Shown piece by piece: positions 59,302-64,000 of a DNA stretch of 64,000 nucleotides (the stretch's first letter is position 1; every line of letters starts with the position of its first letter). The position numbers and the translations under genes were made by a program. The DNA comes from Luteolibacter arcticus (GTDB lineage: Bacteria > Verrucomicrobiota > Verrucomicrobiia > Verrucomicrobiales > Akkermansiaceae), in NCBI RefSeq assembly GCF_025950235.1, contig NZ_JAPDDT010000022.1:1-64000 (forward strand). The letters are read 5' to 3'. The notes below the pieces were generated by a model, which did not search any database, had not been told where the DNA came from, and was given only the letters and a program-made list of their open reading frames with translations.

Positions 59302-59760
59302 ATGAAGCTCTGGAAGCCCCTCGCGGTCATGATTTCGGCCCTGTCCCTGTGGTCCTGCGGTTCGCCGCAGACGCTCGATGTGCGGCCGCTTCACATCCGG
59401 GAGGTCGGGAAAGGCGACACGGATGATCCGATGGTCCGGGGCGAACGCCAGCGGCGTTTCCACGGTGCCATTGGCGTGGGCGAGCAGGGCGACCGCCTCG
59501 GATACACCTACACCGTGCTGTGGAACGACGACTCGTCGTCGGACTCCGGTGAGATCGTTTTTGAGTTCCAACAGGGCGCAACCGGCAGCCGGGTGAAGAA
59601 AATGGTGCACCAGATTGCCACCGGGGAGACCTCCGGTCGCGCTGAATTCGCCATTTTGGGCGACGATTACCGCAAGGGGGGCCGGGTGCTGGCGTGGCGC
59701 TGCAGCCTGGTTCGCGGTGGCCGGGAGGTTGCGTCGCGCCATTCCTACCTCTGGCAATAA
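59302..59760 (+). CDS. Putative lipoprotein, function unknown
   Basis: Predicted 152-residue protein. It begins MKLWKPLAVMISALSLWSCGS, a lipoprotein signal with the lipobox LWSC, so Cys19 is the probable lipidation site. The rest is a beta-rich domain (RLGYTYTVLWNDDSSSDSGEIVFEFQ, GRVLAWRCSLVRGG). No family recognised. ATG 59302 is used; the frame opens 12 codons upstream. It stands before the STAS gene on the same strand. Confidence 0.7.
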   Translation: MKLWKPLAVMISALSLWSCGSPQTLDVRPLHIREVGKGDTDDPMVRGERQRRFHGAIGVGEQGDRLGYTYTVLWNDDSSSDSGEIVFEFQQGATGSRVKKMVHQIATGETSGRAEFAILGDDYRKGGRVLAWRCSLVRGGREVASRHSYLWQ

Positions 59761-59846
59761 CGCTTTTTCACACAGATGCACGGTTGACCATTCCCACCGG
59801 GGGATTTTAAGGTGGAGCGGTCGCTAGCAAGTTCGGTCCCTCACAC

Positions 59847-60383
59847 GTGAGTTCGGAAAACGCCATTCTGGTCGGAGTATTCGACGGGTTCACTTGGATT
59901 CGCTGCGAGGGAAAAGGCTCCTTCGTAATTAGTCCGGTGATGAAGGAATGCGCCGAATCGCGGATCGCAGAGGGCGAGCGATGTCTGGTCATCGATCTCG
60001 AAGCCTGCACCGGCATGGACTCCACTTTCATGGGGCAGCTTGCCAGTTTTGCCGCCCGGCTATCGAAGCTGGGAGCCAAGGGCGGCGTCCAGATTGCCGG
60101 GGCGGGCGAGCGCAACCGCACCTCGCTGGAGGATCTGGGACTGGACTGCCTGCTGGAGATTGATCCGCCAGTCGCCCTATGGCGCGGCCGGGCCGAGCAA
60201 GTCCGGGCGGAACTGGAACCCTATCGGCCGGGCCATGCACCAACGGTGAAGGAGCGGGCACGACACATTTTGGAGGCTCATCAGACGCTGGCTGCCACCA
60301 GTGAAGAGAACGCCCGGAAGTTCGCCGGCGTGGTCGGCATCCTCGAACAAGAGGTTGCCGAAAACGAACGCAAGGCCGACTGA
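59847..60383 (+). CDS. STAS-domain protein (anti-anti-sigma-like)
   Basis: Predicted 178-residue protein. The N-terminal ~110 residues form a STAS domain (CLVIDLEACTGMDSTFMGQLASFAARLSK), with the phosphorylatable Ser/Thr position in GMDST. Such proteins are usually controlled by serine kinases and released by PP2C phosphatases. A helical C-terminal extension follows (ERARHILEAHQTLAATSEEN). GTG 59847 is used. It precedes a SpoIIE-type phosphatase gene by 16 bases, its natural partner. Confidence 0.85.
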   Translation: MSSENAILVGVFDGFTWIRCEGKGSFVISPVMKECAESRIAEGERCLVIDLEACTGMDSTFMGQLASFAARLSKLGAKGGVQIAGAGERNRTSLEDLGLDCLLEIDPPVALWRGRAEQVRAELEPYRPGHAPTVKERARHILEAHQTLAATSEENARKFAGVVGILEQEVAENERKAD

Positions 60384-60399
60384 CCTGTCGGCGCGGCCC

Positions 60400-61833
60400 A
60401 TGGAACACCTCCTCCCTTATTCCTTGCTGGCCCTGGTGCTTCTCGGGCTGGCCATCGCCTTGGTGCGGAAAAAGCGGGAGCTTTACTCGAAGAAGGCCGA
60501 GCTGTCGGCCTTCGAGGGCGAGGAACACCGGATGTTCGCATTCCTCCACGACCTGGGCGCGGCGATCGGCAGCGACACCACCATGACCGGATTGTCGCGG
60601 CTGATCGTGGATGGGGTGGACCGGGTGGTCGCGGCCCGTGGGGGGGCGCTTTACCTGCTGGACGACTCGCGCACCCGGCTCCAGCCGAAGTACCTTTCCA
60701 CCGAGTGCCCTCCGCTGATTCCCGTGCCGGAAGAGGTGCGGCAGCGGGCGGAGAAGGATGCCCGGGCCTTGGAGAGTCATCTGCGGCTGGCCCAAGTGCC
60801 GGCGGACGAGGGGATGCTCGGGGCAGTTCTTTCTGCCAGCGAGGCCCAGTTCATTCCCGAGGTGAAGGCTCATCCCGCCTTTCGTGACGGGTCGCTCTTC
60901 GGTCCGGATACGATGGCCCTCGTGGCTCCGCTGCGCCACGGCGGGAAGGATCTCGGGGTCCTGGCCGTCACCCGCATCCGCGAGGATGGGGCATTCACTT
61001 CAAACGACTTCGCCGTCTTCCGCAGCGTCGCCGAGCAATCCGCCTTCGCGATCGGCAGTGCCTTGGTCCATCGCGAAGCGGGCGAGAAGCGGCAGATGGA
61101 GCGCGAGCTTCGTAATGCCCGCGAGGTCCAGCGCGTCTTGCTCCCGCAGGGCGACCCGATCGTCCCCGGCTATCGCATCAGCGGCACCAACCAGCCGGCC
61201 CGCATCATCAGCGGCGACTACTACGACTACTTCGACCTCGGCAACGGCCGGCACGGAGTGGTGATCGCCGACGTATCCGGGAAAGGGGTTGCCGCCGGTC
61301 TGCTGATGGCCATGTGCCGCAGCGTCCTGCGTTCGCTCGCCGCGGCCCACGAGGATCCGGCAGCCGCGCTGGCCCTGGTGAATCGCCAGCTTTTCCCGGA
61401 CATCCGAGAGGACATGTTCATCAGCCTCTTTTACGCGGTGATCGAGGGCGATAGCGGGCGCGTGAAGCTTGTCCGGGCCGGGCACGATCCCGCCTTGCTC
61501 TACCGCGCTGCGGAAAAGTCAGTGACGATTCTCAAGCCACCCGGCCTCGCACTGGGCATCGACGAAGGCGATGTCTTCGAGCGCGTCACCAAGGTCCATG
61601 AGATCCAGCTCGAGCAGGGCGATTGCGTGCTCTTTCACACTGATGGCGTGAAGGAGGCCGTGGATGCGGCGGGCGAGGAATTCGGCATGGACCGACTCCG
61701 CCAAGCCTTCCGCGACGGTGCGTCCCTGGGTGCGGAAACATCGATCCGGGCGGTGGAAAAGGAACTCGCCCGTTTCGCCGCAGGCGCGCCGCAGATGGAC
61801 GATGTCACCCTGGTGGCAGTCGAAAAGCGGTAG
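60400..61833 (+). CDS. GAF-domain SpoIIE-type PP2C phosphatase
   Basis: Predicted 477-residue protein. One N-terminal membrane helix (LLPYSLLALVLLGLAIALV) leads through a coiled coil to a GAF sensor domain (residues ~45-225). The C-terminus is an SpoIIE/RsbU-type PP2C Ser/Thr phosphatase: SGDYYDYFDLG, VIADVSGKGVAAGLLMAM, VLFHTDGVKEAVDAAGEEFG and APQMDDVTLVAVE, with metal-binding Asp residues in DYYD, DVSGKG, TDG and DDVTL. The likely substrate is the STAS protein encoded just upstream. A matching kinase is not in the window. Partner switching to control a sigma factor or other output is the family role. Confidence 0.92.
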   Translation: MEHLLPYSLLALVLLGLAIALVRKKRELYSKKAELSAFEGEEHRMFAFLHDLGAAIGSDTTMTGLSRLIVDGVDRVVAARGGALYLLDDSRTRLQPKYLSTECPPLIPVPEEVRQRAEKDARALESHLRLAQVPADEGMLGAVLSASEAQFIPEVKAHPAFRDGSLFGPDTMALVAPLRHGGKDLGVLAVTRIREDGAFTSNDFAVFRSVAEQSAFAIGSALVHREAGEKRQMERELRNAREVQRVLLPQGDPIVPGYRISGTNQPARIISGDYYDYFDLGNGRHGVVIADVSGKGVAAGLLMAMCRSVLRSLAAAHEDPAAALALVNRQLFPDIREDMFISLFYAVIEGDSGRVKLVRAGHDPALLYRAAEKSVTILKPPGLALGIDEGDVFERVTKVHEIQLEQGDCVLFHTDGVKEAVDAAGEEFGMDRLRQAFRDGASLGAETSIRAVEKELARFAAGAPQMDDVTLVAVEKR

Positions 61834-61836
61834 GCG

Positions 61837-62715
61837 TCAGGCATTTCCCGCCTGCCGGGTGCGGCGCAGGAGCAGGCCGGCTGTTGCGATACCTAACAAG
61901 ATCGGTGCAGTCGGCTCGGGCACAGTCACGAGATCACCGAAGCCGTTCGTGTTGCCGCCGTTGACTCCGAGGTTGCCATCCCAAGCGGCGAAGATGCCGA
62001 GATTCTGTGGGGGAAGGCCCGGATAGGTGGTGCCGAACATGTCGAAGCGGATCGACGAGGTATTCTCGTAGTAGAGGATCATGCCACCGTCGGCCGTGGT
62101 CTCCGGATGTCCCGACCCACGCGAGTCGAAGCGGTAGGAGCCGTCCTCGTTGAGCACGTTGATCTCGCTGTTGTCGTGAAGTTGGTAGCCGACCAATCCG
62201 TTGCCACCGAAGGCGCGGATCGACTCGGCCTGAAGCGTTTCACCATCGTGGTCATAGACCAGCAGGCGGACGCCGGGCAGCGTGATCTCCGTCTGGAAGT
62301 CGCTGCCGCCGAGGAAGAAGCTCATCGACCAGGCGATGCCACCGGTGGGCTGCTCCAGATTACCGTCCTGACGGTAGTAAACGCCGAGGTCGTTGTTGGA
62401 AAAGCTGTCGTTGTAGTCCGGGATCCATCCGACCCACTGGTAGGTGCTCGTTTCCCGGAAGGAAGAGCCCTCGCCATCGGTCAGGCCGAGGAATGACACG
62501 CGCACATCAACGGAGTTGCCGTTGTAGGTCCCCGCATTGGCGAAATCCATCGAGTGAGCCGAAGAGTAGTAGGGCCCGAGCGTCGAGTTGTTCGGATACA
62601 TCTGGCTCGCCGGCTGGACGTTGCCGGAAAAATCCAGGTCCACGTAAGTCTGTGCCATCGCTCCCAAGGGGAGGGCGGCAACCAAGCAGGCGAGTTGGGG
62701 GAATGACACGGTCAT
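61837..62715 (-). CDS. PEP-CTERM sorting-domain protein
   Basis: Predicted 292-residue exported protein. The signal peptide (CLVAALPLGAMA) leads to a beta-rich domain, probably lectin-like or jelly-roll, with TYQWVGWIPDYNDSFSNNDLG and SMSFFLGGSDFQTEITLPG. The tail is a PEP-CTERM: VPEPTAPILLG, a hydrophobic helix and RRTR. A cell-surface or matrix protein sorted by exosortase is expected. It converges with the SpoIIE gene, three bases apart. Second PEP-CTERM protein of the window, unrelated to the first except for the tail. Confidence 0.86.
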   Translation of the reverse strand: MTVSFPQLACLVAALPLGAMAQTYVDLDFSGNVQPASQMYPNNSTLGPYYSSAHSMDFANAGTYNGNSVDVRVSFLGLTDGEGSSFRETSTYQWVGWIPDYNDSFSNNDLGVYYRQDGNLEQPTGGIAWSMSFFLGGSDFQTEITLPGVRLLVYDHDGETLQAESIRAFGGNGLVGYQLHDNSEINVLNEDGSYRFDSRGSGHPETTADGGMILYYENTSSIRFDMFGTTYPGLPPQNLGIFAAWDGNLGVNGGNTNGFGDLVTVPEPTAPILLGIATAGLLLRRTRQAGNA

Positions 62716-62775
62716 GGGGGCGACAGGGACGCGTTTGATCTAGCAACGATCGCGCCCCGGATCGAACGGAAAGTG

Positions 62776-64000
62776 TCACGCGATCACGGTAGGCTGGAGG
62801 ACATCCTCCAGGGCCTTCGCGAGCGGACCGACGTTCTTGTCGTCGAAAAGCGTCAGGTGGCGGCCGGGAACCGGCACGATTCGCAGGCCTCCGCCGGCCA
62901 GTGCGGTCCAGCCGTAGTCGGCCGGCCACTCGACCTTGTCGCTCGGGGTCAGGGCTTTGAAGAGCGTGATCGGGCCGGGATAGAGGCGGGGCTTGTAGGC
63001 CTGCATCGCGCGCCAGTTTTCCTCCCGGACCTGGACGCGGCGCAGATCGCTGTGCGCTTCCGCCGGACCCATGGTCATGGCTTCGACGACTTCCTTCTTC
63101 ACCTGGCGGTGAACGGAAATGCCTTCTGCAATCCGTTCTCGCAAACGCTCCAGCTTCGCGGGCAGCGGCAGGTCATCCTGCTGCTGCCAGAAAGCTCCGA
63201 GTCGCCCCGGCAGCGAGTAGCGCTTGCCGGGAGCTGTTGGATTGTGGGTGTCGAAGAGGCCAAGAAATTCGACCGCGTGTCCCTGCTCGACGAGCTGGCA
63301 CGCCATCTCGTGCGCCACCACGCCGCCAAACGAGTAACCCGCCAAGCGGAACGGGCCTTCGGGATGCACCGCCAACAGTTCCTTCACGTAGGCGGCTGCG
63401 GTTTCCTCGACGCTGGATTCGGTGATGGGACTGCTGTTGCTCAGGGACAGGGCCTCGATCGCGTGGATCGGGTACTCGCCGGTCATCCGCTCGGCCAAGC
63501 CGCGGTAGAAGATGACGCCGCCATCGCCGCCGTGGATGCAGAACAGGGGTGGGGGATTGCCGCGGTCGGAAAGGGTGACCAGATGGCCTTTCTTGCCGGA
63601 CTTCGCCACCGGCTCCACCTCGGGCGCCAGCAGGGAGGCGAGCCGCGCCACGGTCGGGTGGCTGAGCAGTGCTGCCAGCGGCAGGCTGCGGCCGAATTCC
63701 TTCGAGACACGGGAGAACAGGCGCAGTGCCATCAACGAATGGCCACCCAGCGCGAAGAAGTCTTCATCCCGGCCAATCTCTGAAACGTCGAGCAGCTCGC
63801 TCCACAACGCGGCGAGCCGTTTTTCGGTCTCTCCTTGGGGTGGACTGAAACGACGCGGTTCGCCGGATCCCTTCGCCGGATCAGGCAGCGAGGCGGTGTC
63901 GATCTTGCCATTCGCGGTGATCGGAAACGAGTCCACCAGCATCACGCCATCCGGATGCAGGAACGATGGCAGCTTCGACGAAAGCCATGCGTCGAGCTTC
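62776..64000 (-). CDS. Nonribosomal peptide synthetase, C-terminal part (runs off the window)
   Basis: The 3' end of a large minus-strand gene; the 5' end lies beyond base 64000, and the frame is open to the edge. Visible in order: the end of an adenylation domain (motif A10, DSFPITANGKIDTASLP), a peptidyl-carrier domain with the phosphopantetheine serine in FFALGGHSLMALRL, then a type I thioesterase with nucleophile motif GYSFGGVVAHEMA and C-terminal PGRHLTLF (His). The TE probably releases a peptide by hydrolysis or cyclisation. The product cannot be predicted without the missing modules. The stop is 60 bases from the start of the PEP-CTERM gene on the same strand. Confidence 0.93.
   Translation of the reverse strand, partial: KLDAWLSSKLPSFLHPDGVMLVDSFPITANGKIDTASLPDPAKGSGEPRRFSPPQGETEKRLAALWSELLDVSEIGRDEDFFALGGHSLMALRLFSRVSKEFGRSLPLAALLSHPTVARLASLLAPEVEPVAKSGKKGHLVTLSDRGNPPPLFCIHGGDGGVIFYRGLAERMTGEYPIHAIEALSLSNSSPITESSVEETAAAYVKELLAVHPEGPFRLAGYSFGGVVAHEMACQLVEQGHAVEFLGLFDTHNPTAPGKRYSLPGRLGAFWQQQDDLPLPAKLERLRERIAEGISVHRQVKKEVVEAMTMGPAEAHSDLRRVQVREENWRAMQAYKPRLYPGPITLFKALTPSDKVEWPADYGWTALAGGGLRIVPVPGRHLTLFDDKNVGPLAKALEDVLQPTVIA

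Noticed and set aside
1..64000. tRNA or rRNA genes
   Set aside because: No cloverleaf-like sequence with a TTCGANNC arm and acceptor stem was noticed in the gaps; a dedicated tRNA scan was not possible.

Overview
The window comes from a high-GC, Gram-negative member of the PVC group, most likely a Verrucomicrobiaceae-type bacterium (Luteolibacter, Haloferula or Verrucomicrobium relatives). The reasons are two PEP-CTERM proteins, a twin-arginine Gfo/Idh/MocA oxidoreductase followed by a heme-binding sugar-dehydrogenase fusion, a CotH-type protein, many secreted proteins without known function, an anti-sigma/VWA fusion behind an ECF sigma gene, short palindromic repeats between genes and very few Shine-Dalgarno sequences. 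No rRNA, tRNA, CRISPR array, phage or complete insertion sequence was seen. Species-level identity is inference.

Layout. 0-10 kb: a beta-CASP RNase-like protein, an ABC-F ATPase, a secreted c-type heme protein, a three-gene operon of secreted unknowns, a cyclophilin, gluQ and small membrane proteins. 10-15 kb: a PEP-CTERM protein, a BclA-like collagen-repeat protein and an unknown 478-residue protein. 15-19 kb: glpK-glpD and a TRIC-family membrane protein. 19-28 kb: a HAD phosphatase, an inner-membrane OmpA-type protein, a histone-H1-like protein, hom, a CotH protein, an aminotransferase, a nucleotidyltransferase pair and prmA. 28-32 kb: oxidoreductase, heme/sugar dehydrogenase and serine protease in one operon. 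32-40 kb: an endonuclease/exonuclease/phosphatase protein, ybaB-dnaX, msrC, an exbBD-like cluster interrupted by a foreign-looking gene, and fabF.

40-45 kb holds a tandem duplication that copied a secreted-protein gene together with the end of fabF and the start of a thioesterase gene, leaving a thioesterase fragment. 45-57 kb is the most distinctive part: an ECF sigma factor, a 1431-residue protein joining an anti-sigma-like N-terminus to a YfbK-type VWA domain, and a roughly 2290-residue membrane-anchored protein with an internal duplication, whose N-terminus is encoded by a palindromic repeat element. 57-64 kb: argH, a Fur-family regulator, a lipoprotein, a STAS/SpoIIE-phosphatase pair, a second PEP-CTERM protein and the 3' end of a nonribosomal peptide synthetase that runs off the window.

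Functional themes are glycerol catabolism (glpKD), amino-acid synthesis (hom, argH, aminotransferase), translation and RNA care (gluQ, prmA, ABC-F, beta-CASP), replication (dnaX-ybaB), and a heavy investment in the cell envelope and secreted proteins under sigma-factor and phosphatase-type signalling.
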